Of a stretch of 31,585 nt of DNA, positions 1-10,845 are shown piece after piece. Under the pieces are notes generated by a model. That model was not told the origin of the DNA, did not search any database, and saw only the letters and a list, made by a program, of their open reading frames with translations. The stretch covers positions 1-31,585 of the forward strand of contig JBHJMP010000150.1 in NCBI GenBank assembly GCA_043381765.1, in the 5' to 3' direction. The position numbers and the translations under genes were made by a program. The DNA comes from Collodictyon triciliatum (Eukaryota; CRuMs). Positions within the stretch are counted from its first letter, which is position 1. Every line of letters starts with the position of its first letter.

Positions 1-76
<76 letters not shown>

Positions 77-100
77 TAACAATAATAACAATAATAATAC
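1..100. repeat. (AAT)n microsatellite, probably intronic
   Basis: The first 100 bases are almost pure AAT/ATA triplets with a few AAC variants near the right end. On the minus strand the repeat begins directly at a GTATTA donor that would close the exon to its right, so it probably lies at the 5' end of the first intron of that gene. Confidence 0.9.
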
Positions 101-325
101 ATGAGCATCCTGCTCTTGCGCAAATCTCAAACTCAGCGGACGGACTCCATTGACGGCAGCCGTGGGAATGCGGTACGAAGCAGGATCACCAAGGACTATT
201 CGCCCACGCTGGAGAAACGACCGCAGAGCAGGCTTCGGTGTCTTTGGCATGTGCGGTCGGCCGATCAACGGCAGAAACGAAGGCTCCACAGGCGCGTTTT
301 CTAGGCTGCTGCTCATTTCTCCCAT
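101..325 (-). CDS. First exon of an unrecognised gene, running off the left edge
   Basis: On the minus strand an open frame starts at ATG 325-323 (a second in-frame ATG is at 316-314, and an in-frame TGA lies just upstream). It encodes about 75 residues of mixed composition, including FLPLIGRPHMPKTPKPAL and ending near RFAQEQDAH. The exon would end at 101, where GTATTATT at 100-93 makes a plausible donor leading into the AAT repeat. I do not recognise the family. Support is the normal amino-acid composition, unlike the translated repeats nearby, and the donor. The opposite strand is also partly open here, so strand is likely rather than certain. Confidence 0.35.
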
Positions 326-1215
326 GCAAGATCGGGATGCAGTTCAAGAGCCAAAACTTGTAAGCCGCAGCTACTCGAGGCAGGTCTTGCTGTTTCGTAG
401 TTTGAACTTTGATTGAGTGCGTTTCTTTCGTTATTAAACGGGGGGTTTGCCTCTAACCCAGCCTGTTTTTCTTTTTCCAAGAGGCAGGATGTGCGGAAGA
501 GAAGGAAGAGAAAGATAGCATGGTTGTTGGCACGGGCGCCAATAGCAAAGCCTGTCGTGAATAAAAAAAAAATAAAATAAAAGGAGTACAATAGCAGATA
601 ACTGCAAAGTAGGCGATAACATTGACTGAAAAAACAAGTGTTTCGGACTCGCTCAGATTTTTGTTTTTACAGCGGGCCGCAACGGTGTAAATTTTTCTTT
701 GACGAAATAAATATATTCCACATATGAATGAATCTGCATTTATTGAGCACCACATTCGCAGCCCAAGATGAATCACAAACGAGCATTGGTTGAATTGCGT
801 CGCCTTCACCCAACCCCCACAGAAACGAGGTCTTTTCTCAAGTAATAGTCATTCTGGTTCCCTCCTTTTTTTTCTCCATTTTTTTTTATTCTCCTTCAAA
901 TAGTCGCCACAAAGCCAAATGCGAAGAGATGTACACGCTTCATTACATGGAAAATATCCAGAGCCACTAAAACGGCCTTATGTTTTTTTTTTTATTCTTC
1001 CTTTCAATTTTGTGCAGGATAAAACGGCCTTATGTTATTTAACATAATTAATAGCGAGTTTGTTCCTCTTGATGTTTGCTCCCCTTATTTTTTTCATCTG
1101 CAAAGCTTTCTTGCTCGCCATTGCCACATCTTCCACTAATCAAGAAAAACATAGGAAAACAATAAAAAAAAAAAAAAAAGAAAAGAAAAAAGAAAGAAAA
1201 GAACAACAACTCGCA
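326..1215. other. Intergenic region between divergent genes
   Basis: No convincing coding frame on either strand. The stretch is AT-rich with several T or A runs and a 17-bp direct duplication at 968-1036 (listed separately). It lies between the minus-strand exon ending at 325 and the plus-strand bS21m start at 1216, so it should hold both promoters; I cannot point to a specific promoter element. Confidence 0.6.
968..1036. repeat. 17-bp direct duplication flanking a 35-nt intron-end-like segment
   Basis: The 17-mer at 968-984 (core aaaacggccttatgtt) recurs exactly at 1020-1036. The 35 nt between are a T run followed by a pyrimidine tract ending in tgtgcag, like a 3' splice site. Positions 998-1020 are identical to the reverse complement of 14642-14664, and the T run preceding them is shared too. 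Confidence 0.8.
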
Positions 1216-1434
1216 ATGTCCACATTCCCAGTCTGGGGTCGTAACATCGATGCGGCACTGCGAAGAATGAAGCGCCAGTTGTGGGCTGAGGGTGTTGTCC
1301 GCAAGTATCGCGATCAGATGGAGCACACAAAGCCGACCACACTTCGCGTCCAGAAGGAAACCATCCAATACAATCGCCTCAAGAAGCGCGAAATCCGCCA
1401 GACAATCAACCATCTGCTCCACAAAGCCAGAGAG
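1216..1434 (+). CDS. Mitochondrial small-subunit ribosomal protein bS21m
   Basis: The frame from ATG 1216 reads about 73 residues with the bS21 pattern: NIDAALRRMKRQL near residues 10-22 (compare DAALRRFKRQ of bacterial S21), then KPTTLR and a long basic helix with YNRLKKREIRQTINHLLHKA. The second half aligns better with mitochondrial than bacterial S21. It is a nuclear-encoded component of the mitoribosomal small subunit. The start at 1216 is chosen because the upstream in-frame part is an A-rich lysine run and because bS21 has a very short N-terminus. The 3' end is uncertain: after GAG 1432-1434 the frame runs into an ATCTATACAC-type repeat to a stop at 1561-1563, or a donor at 1434 leads to a short exon I cannot fix. 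Confidence 0.75.
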
Positions 1435-1439
1435 TGCGC

Positions 1440-1540
1440 TTTTCTATACATACACAAACCATCTATACATATCTATACACATCTATACGCATACATAAAC
1501 CATCTATACACATCTATACATACAAATATAAATACATGCT
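1440..1540. repeat. Degenerate ATCTATACAC / CATACA repeat
   Basis: An imperfect tandem of ctatacacat-like units directly after the conserved part of bS21m. It gives a Tyr/His/Ile-rich translation in the bS21m frame that is unlikely to be real protein. Confidence 0.75.
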
Positions 1541-2021
1541 TTTCTATCCCGCATGATTTATAAGTCGCGTTCTTATCAAAGGGAGGAGCAATCATCTCAG
1601 GAGTAACCACAACATGCTTGTGACGCCCGCGGTCCAAATAAACCAATTAGCAACACATGTCCCGAATGATCACCGATTACAGACAATTCTATTTGCACAT
1701 CCCCTTACTTTAAAGCCGCGCTTTTTCTTGAAATACATGGTGATTACAATATAAGAACACAGTATCAGAATATACATACACCTGCACCAGCTGGAAATTT
1801 TTTTTATGATTTATTCAATCTTTTCTTCTTTTTTTTTAATTAAATCCGTGCGCAAATCCAATCCTTTAGTGTAGCGATGTGTGATTGCGCCGTGGTGGGG
1901 TATCATCTTTGTATGTTTGTTAGTTCGTTCGTTTGTTTCTTTTTTTTCTATTCTTTTTCGTGTCCAGTGCAAAAATGATGCAGACCGAGGCAGGAGAAAG
2001 AATGGTGCCGCACACGGTGGG
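1541..2021. other. Intergenic region with no supported gene
   Basis: Short open frames exist on both strands at about 1517-1754 but none has a start plus consistent splice sites. The right part (1800-1960) is T-rich and follows the 3' end of the minus-strand GIGYF-like gene, so it is probably that gene's 3' UTR. Confidence 0.5.
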
Positions 2022-3235
2022 TTACGGGTCAGGATGGTTGATTTCACCCTGCATGGCTCGGCTGCTGGCCACGCTGAAGGACAGAAGCGACGCGTCCACG
2101 ACCTTCTTGGCTTTTCTGGGGCCCTTCTTTGCGGCATCTGCTGCTGCTGCTGCTGCTGCGCTCTGGGCCGCAGGCTTTGGCTTTGGCTTTGGCTTCTGCT
2201 GTGGAGTCGTCTGCGGCGTCGGCTTTGCACCCTGCAGGTTCAGCGACGTCACCACAGACGCTTCGCGACACTCGGCCCGTTTGCGGCGGATAAACTCGTC
2301 GGCAAAGACTCCGACCTCCGGTGTGCGTCCGAGGTTGTCCATGATTAGTTCCCGCGTCTCGGTCGTGTCTTCACTCAGGAAGTAGTCCAGTAGGCTTGGG
2401 TCCGCTGTGATGATGATGATGGCGATGATGATGGTGATGATGATGGTGATGATGATGGTGATGATGATGGTGATGATGATGGTGATGATGGTGATGATGG
2501 TGATGATGGTGATGATGATGTGATTATAGAACATGCCGTCTTTCATGAGTCGCTCGAGAGAATGGTGCGCCCAGTTGAGAAAATCTCTGGAGATAACCAG
2601 GTCAATACCAAAGCATGTTCTCGTGACTTCCTTGGAATCTGGAGAGTTTTGTAGGGAAATTCAGTGGTGAGCTTGTTATGTATTCATTATTCTTGTTTTT
2701 TTAAGGTCTTAAGTAAGAAAAAAAGAAAAAGAAAAAGAAAAAGAAAAAGAAAAAGAAAAAGAAAAAGAAAAAGAAAAAGAAAAAGAAAAAGAAAAAGAAA
2801 AAGAAAAAGAAAAANAAAAAGAAAAAGAAAAAGAAAAAGAAAAAGAAAAAGAAAAAGAAAAAGAAAAAGAAAAAGAAAAAGAAAAAGAAAAAGAAAAAGA
2901 AAAAGAAAAAGAAAAAGAAAAAGAAAAAGAAAAAGAAAAAGAAAAAGAAAAAGAAAAAGAAAAAGAGATGAGAATTGGATTCGGTGCGATGATATATTAG
3001 ATGCATGGGAAATGGCAAAAAAACATCGATTTGTGGGTTCGTGGTTGTTGAAATAAATTCTATCCAGAGAAGACTTACCAGGATTTTGGTGCTTTTCGGA
3101 TGAGAAAGAGATAGTGTCGTGCTTCTTTTTTGGTGGGAGGGCAGGGAAGTCATCGGCGCTAAGCATATGATATTGAGGTTTGTATGTAAGAATGGAAGGA
3201 CTGAGTATACAAGCATTCCCTAGAGCATAGATGGG

Positions 3236-3267
<32 letters not shown>

Positions 3268-6057
3268 TTGTTTTTGTTGTTGTTGTTATTTCTCTCTCCC
3301 TGCGAACATATACGATAAAGCCATAAACATTTATCATAAGGATTGGTTATATGACATTTGATTACGTGGGGACGACCCCTTTGTTTGACTGCATCACCGT
3401 CTTTGGATAAGTTAAAGGAGCAGCGGGTGTGATTGGGTTTGTGACTGCCTTCGCAGACTTTGCTTGTGGCCGAGACCCAGGGAGGGCGGGGAAATCCTCT
3501 CTACAGGATGCGTGCAGAGCAAAACATATTAAGAAAAATACACAGGCATATTTACAAATGAATCGACCGGTGTGATTCTCCTTCGTGAGATCTACACACA
3601 TGTATATAATCACTGAGATACTCTTCACTGGTGAAATAAGTAGCGATGTTTCAGGTCTTCCCTTTTTCTCTCTTCTTCGTTATAGAAACATCCAAAAAAA
3701 AATATGAGCGATAACAATGACAAGAAATACTATTACGTACTCTTTGATTGGTGCGGACTCTGGTTGTGCACTCTTTGTTGTTTGTGCAGGTTGTATGGGT
3801 TGAGTAGAAACTGGCGAAGCGAGTGTCGGCGAAATGGGTGTTTGCTTGACCACGACCCCTGCTGCTGTTGCTGTTGATGATGGCGGTGGGACATTTGCAT
3901 CAGACCCCCAGAACATGTCCTCCTCATCATTATCCTGGGCTGGAGGGACCGCAGGAACCACAGGCTATATTATTATTATTTCAACTACAGTGGTCAAAAT
4001 ACTGACCATGATAATATCACTGAAAACGTTTTGATGAAATACAAGGAAAAAAATAGTATAGTTAAACATAGTAGACAACAACTCTACGATTATACCTTTG
4101 TAATAATCGACACAGTACTCAGCAGAGAATTCGCATTTGCATTTGGCTGCTGCTTGGCAGAGGCAGGTTTCTCTGCTGGCTTCTGTGTTGACGACTTCTT
4201 GTGCTCTGGAGCCTCCTTTACTGGCTGACCAACAGGATTCGTTGGTCGACTATCTGAAATCGGTGCAGAAGCTGATGCAGAAGCTGGCGCAGAAGCTGAG
4301 ACAGAAACTGGCACTGATACAGGTGCACTCTGTGATGAGGTCTGACCCGCGTTCGTCTTCTTTTCAGCATCCAGAATCTCCATGATCGACAGCGGCTTAA
4401 TCTTGGAGGGAGTCGGGATGTCCCATACAATAAACGTGGATTTGTTTGGAGTTCCGTCAACGACTGCCGCAACGACCTTTGCCTGCTCGTTGGCCAATGA
4501 GGAGCCCGCTTGTAAGGATGAAGCGGAGGGGGCAGTACTTGAAGGTTGTTTACTTTTCTCCAATGCAGCGCGTCGTAGCTCTTCTTCCTGGATTTCCTTT
4601 AGACTGGGAGTGTGCGGCTTCTTTGCAGCAGTTGTCACATTCCACGCAGATTTGGAATCGACAGGTTTCTGTTCCACAACAACGGCGACATTTGATGCTT
4701 GTCGAGTCGAATAGGTCTTCACCTCTTCATCCATGATGCTCTTAAGTGAGTCGACGTTCTTTGGCTCTGCAATCTTCGCCCACGACGCGGCAGGCTTGGT
4801 TGCCTCTGCAGCGTGTCCAGAGTCTGCCTTGGAGGTCGAAGTCAATTTTTGGGACTCGCCTTTGGTCGCCTGTTTTCCTTCTGCTTTTGTTGTAGAGGCC
4901 TTTTTGGAATCAGAAGACCCCGAGGTGCGTGCAGATGTCTCATCTTTCCTTCTCGCGGCAACAGATGGCAGCGGTGGGAATGCATTCGGATCATCTGAGA
5001 CGATAGGTGCAGCAGTCGGTTCTTTCAAGATGGGGGCAGGAAGAACAGACACTTGATTGCCAGTCATTACAGGGTAAGTGTGTGGATTCTTTGTTGGGGC
5101 TGTCTCGGTCGTGGACTGGATTGGTAAAGGTTCTGCTTTCTTTACTGGATTTTCACTTGCCGCTGGAGGTTGGTTAGTCTTGACTATCTGGATTCCCTGA
5201 GGAGGAACATGATTTTCCTGTATGACTGGCTTATCTTGCGGAATACTCTCGCTTGGATGTTCGCTTCTCTGCTCCTGTGTTTGTGATGACTCTTGTGTTT
5301 GTGGTGTCTGTGGCTCTGCACTGCCCCATATCATTTTGGACCAATCCTGAGCCTGTTGTGGCTGCATTTGGGGTTGCGTTTGTGGTTGCGTTTGTGGCTG
5401 CGTTGCTTGTTGAGTGAGCACCTGGGCAAATGAAGGATTTGGATACTGACCAGTAAATTGCTGGGGATAGAGACCAGGAAATCCTTGTGAGGCAGAATGG
5501 GGTTGAGCCGCCATTTGTTGAGGAAGAGAAAGATTCGCACTTTGGTCGAATAGCTGCGGATTCATGGCAGAAGCTTGCATCACGGGGAGGAATGCTTGCA
5601 TAGAGCGCATCAGATATGTCCTCTTCATTTCGAATTGGCGAGATTTTTCGATAAATAAGGCTTCATACTCTGCGATTTGCTGCCCGCCTTCGGGTGTTCT
5701 GGTAAGTTTGAGTTGCTCGATGTTATGGTAAAGCATTTGAAGCGCTGCATATTCGTGCTGCAAGGCAATCATAAGCTCCATATGATTCGACATAACCGGG
5801 TTGATTCCATAGCCTGTGGCCGCCATTTGCTCAGGAAACATTCCTACACGGGCGGCTGCTTGCATTTGCGATACAACTTGTGGGTTCATGGAATGCATCG
5901 GAGGTACGTTTTGTTGTGGGTTGAGTCCTGGATACGCGGTCGAAGGGTTCCCCGCAGCGCTACCAAACATACCAAAAGAGTTTCCTGGGAACACACCTAT
6001 TTATTTTGGTTCAAACTTAATATGAGAAAAAAATTATGCTGAGGTGCAGTGCAAAGT

Positions 6058-6089
<32 letters not shown>

Positions 6090-7637
6090 CGATGCGTAAA
6101 AATTAGGGGGCCATTTTATTAATAAAAANNNNNNNNNNNNNNNNNNNNNNNNNNNNNNNNNNNNNNNNNNNNNNNNNNNNNNNNNNNNNNNNNNNNNNNN
6201 NNNNNNNNNNNNNNNNNNNNNNNNNNNNCCTACTCCTCCCCACAAAAACATAAAAAAAAAAAAAAAATATCCGTTGGGTCATTTATTTTTGTTTTTTTTT
6301 TTTTTTTTTTTTTTGCGATGCGACAAAATCAGAGGGCACATTAATAGAATAAAAAAATTAGCATGAACTTGATAAACTTTCTTTTATAGAAACTAACCTG
6401 AGGGAAATGGAATTCCATCGTTGGCAGGCTTCCGTCCAGAAAAATCTTCTGTAAAAGGAGAGATAGGAGAAGAATCTGGGGTATCTGATGAAGGTGCCTT
6501 GTATGACAGGAATATTGGTTGGGTTGTTTGAAGGATGGATTCCAAGGGGAAGAAGGCCTTATCCTGCGTCGTTTTTATCAGGAGTGTTGGCTGGAAAAGT
6601 CCCATTCCGTACCAGTATTGCATTTGGTTGTCTGAAAAGGGGCCCTGGGTCTTTTGGTTCTGATCAACATAGAACCAACGTCCTTCTCTCAGGTGAGATG
6701 CCGGAGTGTCCGTAAATGAAGAGTCCTGGGTAACAGGAGCAGTTGTATATCCAGAGAACGTGGGTGTCGATGACTGCTGCAATCTTGCGAATGGGTCGAA
6801 AGACTGCTCAGGCATTAAGCCTGGTTGTGGTCCATTTTCATGGACACCTTCAGCCATTTCTGCTGGCAATTTGGGGGAATAGGGCTTCTGGATAGGGGTT
6901 GGGGTTGTCCCTCTGGCAGGAATTGGCCATGGAGCGAGGCCGTCCGCTTCAGTCTCTATCTTTTCTCTGAATTGATGAAGCCTGCTCCCCGCAGGTAGTG
7001 CAGATTCTGTTTGGCTCGACGAGTCGACTTCGGTATTTTCCAGAGAAGGTGTAACAGGTGTTGAAGAAGGCAGTGACGAAGATATTCGACCAGGTTTGTC
7101 AAAGAAAGTGTCAGTTTGATTGCTTGTCTTTGGTTGGTTCGCAGCCATTTGTGCAGCCATTCTCTCCTTGAATTCTTGCTATTAACGTATGATGCGTCAA
7201 ACGAAAAAAAAAAAAAGGAAACAAAAAATAATCATGTTGATAATAAACGAGTAGAAGGAGGAATCTCCAGGGAGGGAGGGAAGGAAAGGAGAGCCTACTC
7301 TCTTTGGGTGCACATGAAAAAAAGTGTGAAAAAAAGGCTGCCCGATTATACATACCCTTCCGATTGCCACAGGGTCTAGATAAGTGGACGATTCATATGC
7401 CTTGGATTCGTCCTGAGACGGTTTTTCGGGCGCTTTTGTCTTGGACGAGACATCAGTACCCTTCATTCTCGACTCCAAGAAATCGTCGAAATCTAACACA
7501 AGACAAATCATCAATACAGACTAGCCCCATCATTTCATATGAAGATGTATAAGCACACACATACACATACACATACATACATACACACAAAAAAAAACTT
7601 TAAAACTTGGTGTGATTATCCTGCAGGCACATGAAAC

Positions 7638-7682
<45 letters not shown>

Positions 7683-8692
7683 GATGAGAAAGAGAGAAAA
7701 TGCAATAGTCATATGCCCCAACTAACCAGCACGAGCCGATGATGCGAACGCACTGGAGCTACCGAGTATATTGGGCCTTGAGCGCTATACAAAGCAGAAG
7801 CACACCGCATATTCAAATCTAAGCATCCTCATCCAATTCTTTCATATAAGAGAAAAAAGAGAAAAAAAGAGAAAAAAGAGAAAAAGGAAGGGAAAAACAA
7901 AGGCCCAGTAGAACAGACCTCAGGATAGTCTGGAATCCTCCGCTCGACCAGATGCGAGACGGGAGGCAGCGAGCACTCGGAGAGGATGTCGGCCAGCGCC
8001 TCGTCCACCCTGTCCATTGTCGTGGGGCGATGCAGCCGCAGAATATCGCGCTGGGAATAGTACGGTACATCCCTCCTCTGGTTCGCCGGATAGTCCGCCA
8101 GCACCGCTTGAGGCTGCGAGTGCGGCCCTGCCGAGGACTGCGCGTCCCTCCCCGCGTAGAACGCTGCACTGCGGCCGTGCACATGAGAATGCGGATGCGG
8201 ATGGGCCCCGGAGCGGCTGCCGTGGTGGGGAAAAGTCGCCGAGGCCGTGGGGCTGCCCGCATTCCCTGTGGACGGACCAAAGCCCGCCGGCCGCGGGTGG
8301 TAGCTGCGCGGACCGTGTGCGGCCTTTGGGGAGAGGAACGGCTTCGCGGGGGCGGCTGAGTCGTCGGCGGCCTTTGGAGGCGGCGACGGGGGCGGCGCGG
8401 TGGCTGTGGCTGGCGTTGTGGCTGTGGCTGTGGCTGTGGCTGCTGGGCTGGTGGGCGACGGGGCCGGGGAGGTCTGGGAGCCGAAGCGGAACGCGTTTTG
8501 GTTGTCCTTGTCTGCCTTGCCGCCTTTGAACCACGACGGGCGCAGTGCTGTGGCTGGCGTTGTGGTTGTGGCTGTGGCTGGCGTTGTGGTTGGAGTTGCG
8601 GTTGTGGCTGTGGCTGGCGTTGTGGTTGTGGTTGCGGTTGCGTCTGCCGGCGGGGCGTGCACGTCGATGCGCAGGCCGCGTGGTTGGCTCAT
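2022..8692 (-). CDS. GIGYF/PERQ-like GYF-domain protein (10 exons)
   Basis: Exons on the minus strand: 8692-7919, 7784-7727, 7492-7356, 7178-6398, 5996-4096, 3964-3741, 3500-3366, 3158-3079, 2638-2537, 2404-2022. All phases agree, giving about 1,524 aa with stop TAA at 2024-2022. Residues 212-218 are YSQRDIL, matching the 4EHP-binding YGREEML of animal GIGYF. A GYF domain lies at about 490-545 (WFYVD, GPFSDNQMQYWYGMGLF; the usual GYF is GLF here). A long Gln/Pro/Ser-rich middle follows, then FPPLP, DFPALPGS and DFPALPPK. The end (DFLNWAHHSLERL, then DEFIRRKRAE) matches the conserved GIGYF C-terminal region. Animal GIGYF recruits 4EHP and decay factors to repress mRNAs in the cytoplasm; the same role here is inference. 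Exon 1 is GC-rich with Thr/Ala/Pro repeats. The 2536-2405 intron needs a GC donor; otherwise the ATC repeat is translated. Confidence 0.85.
2405..2521. repeat. (GAT/GGT)n microsatellite in or between the last GIGYF exons
   Basis: Nearly pure gatgatggt triplets. Read in the gene's minus-strand frame it is stop-free Ile/Thr coding, so it is either an intron with a GC donor (2536-2535) and acceptor at 2406-2405, or an in-frame insertion. Confidence 0.85.
2718..2967. repeat. (AAAAAG)n microsatellite, about 42 units, intronic
   Basis: A hexanucleotide array with one ambiguous base at 2815, inside the GIGYF intron between exons ending at 3079 and starting at 2638. Its Lys/Arg and Phe/Leu translations are artefacts of the repeat. 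Confidence 0.95.
3235..3288. repeat. (TTG)n microsatellite, intronic
   Basis: A run of ttg triplets with two tttttg interruptions, inside the GIGYF intron 3365-3159. Confidence 0.9.
6061..6315. other. Poly-T/A tracts and 100-N assembly gap inside a GIGYF intron
   Basis: A T run at 6060-6089, 100 Ns at 6129-6228, an A run near 6251-6267 and a T run near 6291-6314. A round 100 Ns normally marks a gap of unknown length. It is inside intron 5997-6397, whose flanking exons join in frame, so the protein model is unaffected unless the gap hides an extra exon. The tracts left and right of the gap are similar (T run, then cgatgcg followed by an AT-rich stretch), so the gap may separate tandem copies. 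Confidence 0.8.
7556..7686. repeat. (CATACA)n and (GAT)n microsatellites, intronic
   Basis: An acatac tract at about 7556-7590 and a gat array at about 7638-7686, both inside the GIGYF intron 7726-7493. Confidence 0.85.
8401..8645. repeat. Coding GTGGCTGTGGCT-type repeat in GIGYF exon 1
   Basis: Two clusters (8401-8446 and 8549-8645) of 6-bp-based repeat. On the minus strand they encode Ala-Thr and Pro-Ala-Thr runs between residues of about 15-50 and 80-98. The unit is a multiple of three, so length changes keep the frame. A similar gtggctgtggctg tract occurs in the bHLH gene near 18380-18402. Confidence 0.85.
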
Positions 8693-10845
8693 TGTGGAAG
8701 GGGTTTGTATCTTTGGTCGCCTCTTTTGATTATTATTATTATTATTGTTTATATTGCTTTTTTTTTTTAAAAAAAAAAAGGGAATTGTTTAGTTTTGTAG
8801 TTACGTACTCTCTGTGTATTCTTGATGTTTTGTTCTGCATTTTAGTGGGGTGGGAGGCACATGTTGGGTGCTTTTTTTTCTCTCTTTTTTTTTTATGTGT
8901 GTGTGTGTGTGTTTGTCTCTGAGAATCAAAAAGCGAAAAATGTGTGCGGTTGTTGGGGCTTCGCTTGTTGTCTGGATTCTGTGTGCCTGTTTGTGATTTT
9001 TGTGATCTTTGTTTTTGATTTTTGATGCGTTTGGTTTAGAGTGAAAATTCCAAAATTAGATACATTAATATAATATGGTATAAAAATAGATAAATTTGGT
9101 GTTTTCTTCGTTCCATCAGAATCATTTCTGCTGCTAAAGGTGACTGGGCGGTAATTGTGGGTTGTGATGACCCGGAAGGTTATGAGGGTTATTTACAATA
9201 ATCAATTATCATTATTATTTATAAAATTATTCTAATTAATTAAATGGTTGATATTGGCGGTAGAAAAATATGAAAACCACTATTTTCCAGATATATTAAA
9301 AACGCGTTGTTTGCGTTATTTGTGTTATTGACCACACAAGTATTCTAGTTTTGCGGAAGCGAAAGGTTTTTGAGAGATCTGGGCGTGTGCGGCGGACGAG
9401 TAGGCAGAAGCATGGGCAAAGGCGTGCCTTACCATTATCTATCCATCCATCAATTATTTAATTATTTAATTATTTATTTGATTATCTATGACATACGCTG
9501 CAAACCATAGATAAGCACTAGACGATTCTTGTAGACTACCACAGAAGACCACCAAACTATAAGAGATCACATTTATTCATTCTTTCATTTGCTTATTTAT
9601 TTATTTATTTATTTATTTGGTTGTTTGCTATTCATATTGCCTCACCTCGTTTGGTTGCAAAAGAATTTGTAAAAACAAGATAACATACAAGCAAGAAATA
9701 TAATTAAGTGGGTCTGAATGGACTTGGTTCTGTCTCCTCACTTTGTTGTTTGTCCAGTCTCACATAGTCATTTGCGTGTAGTGAAATACCTTTCTGTTCG
9801 GCATTCGGTTTTGGGTTCTACAAAAATACCGCACTAAATGTTTCTATGTTGCTTCTTCCAAAGCTCTCATACCGGGTTTCTGCCCACCCTCGGTTCGACT
9901 CTTTCGCCACCGCTTCTCCTTCGCCCTCGTTGCGCTTATTCCTGGCCGCATCCTTTCAACTCCATCGGATTCGCTTCAGTTTGTTTTACCACTCCTTCTG
10001 CCCTCGACTACACTATCCTTTTCTCATCGCCTCATCTCTTCCTCTTCCTTCTTCTTTTTTTTTTTTTTAAGCATCAGTTCATATTTATCTATAAAATACT
10101 TTTCACTCTTATACTGCCGAGTATAATTCAGAGTCTTTTAGGGAAAAGTTCATAGAAGGTCCATATTCACAAAAGAAGCGCCCTTGGTTTTCTGGCCCAC
10201 TTGGTAGTCTTTCTGCTTCGGGATATTTACCCGTGCTACTGTCGTATCTCTGGACTTGCCGAGAAAGAAAGAAAAAAGAAAGGAAGAGAAAACACTCTTA
10301 TCACATCCTTTTCTTGCTTTCCCTTGACCAAAGCAAACAGTCCATTGAATTGTCCCCGGTTTTTTTTTAAACCCAATTGTTGCTGTTTCAAAGTCTTCCC
10401 TCCTCGAACTTTGCGTTAAAGGACATAACTCTGCCTCACCGCAAAAGCTTGGAAAAATCCTAACCGAAAGAGCAGAAAAGAAAATAGAATAAGAAAGAAG
10501 ACACTAAATTTTCTCTTCAGTCTTTTAGTTTTTTTTTTCCAAGAGAAATACATCTTCCTTTTGAACAGCAACAAAGTACCAAAACAACTTTTGTTCGTAA
10601 GTGAATTTGTTGGGCTTGTTAAATTGCATAAAACATTGTATCATGGACTCATTTTCTTTTACCACATAAAGATATCAATAAGAAAAAAAAAAAGAGGCGC
10701 TATTCACAAATTACCAGTTTATATTATACTTTTAATTAATCGAGTTCTTATGCAATAGAACCGCCCTAAATTCCCTACTGCTGAAGAGTTGCTCAAACTT
10801 AACAACTTGGTCAGATAAAAACTGCGACTATAACCTGGCACTATC
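8693..10845. other. Long intergenic region between divergent GIGYF and RRM genes
   Basis: About 2.1 kb with no gene I can support. It holds an ATT run (8731-8748), T runs, a GT run (8897-8911), TTTA/ATTTA tracts (9455-9480 and 9594-9619), and a C/T-rich stretch at 9890-10075 on the plus strand. The few open frames are low-complexity Ser/Phe/Leu translations without start or splice support. Promoters of both neighbours must lie here. Confidence 0.6.

Noticed and set aside
1517-1740. Minus-strand peptides RHKHVVVTPEMIAPPFDK and MYFKKKRGFK, which look protein-like
   Set aside because: They are in frames that cannot be joined: no acceptor lies between the upstream stop and the first peptide, and the only possible intron would be about 20 nt. 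A frameshift would be needed, so I do not annotate a gene.
2405-2521. Regular array that could suggest CRISPR-like or satellite structure
   Set aside because: Units are 3-6 bp microsatellites without spacers, in a eukaryotic intron.
2664-3337. Long Lys/Arg (plus) and Phe/Leu (minus) open frames
   Set aside because: They are translations of the (AAAAAG)n array inside a GIGYF intron.
8017-8770. GC-rich plus-strand frames opposite GIGYF exon 1
   Set aside because: Shadows of the minus-strand exon, which is phase-linked to nine further exons with recognisable domains.
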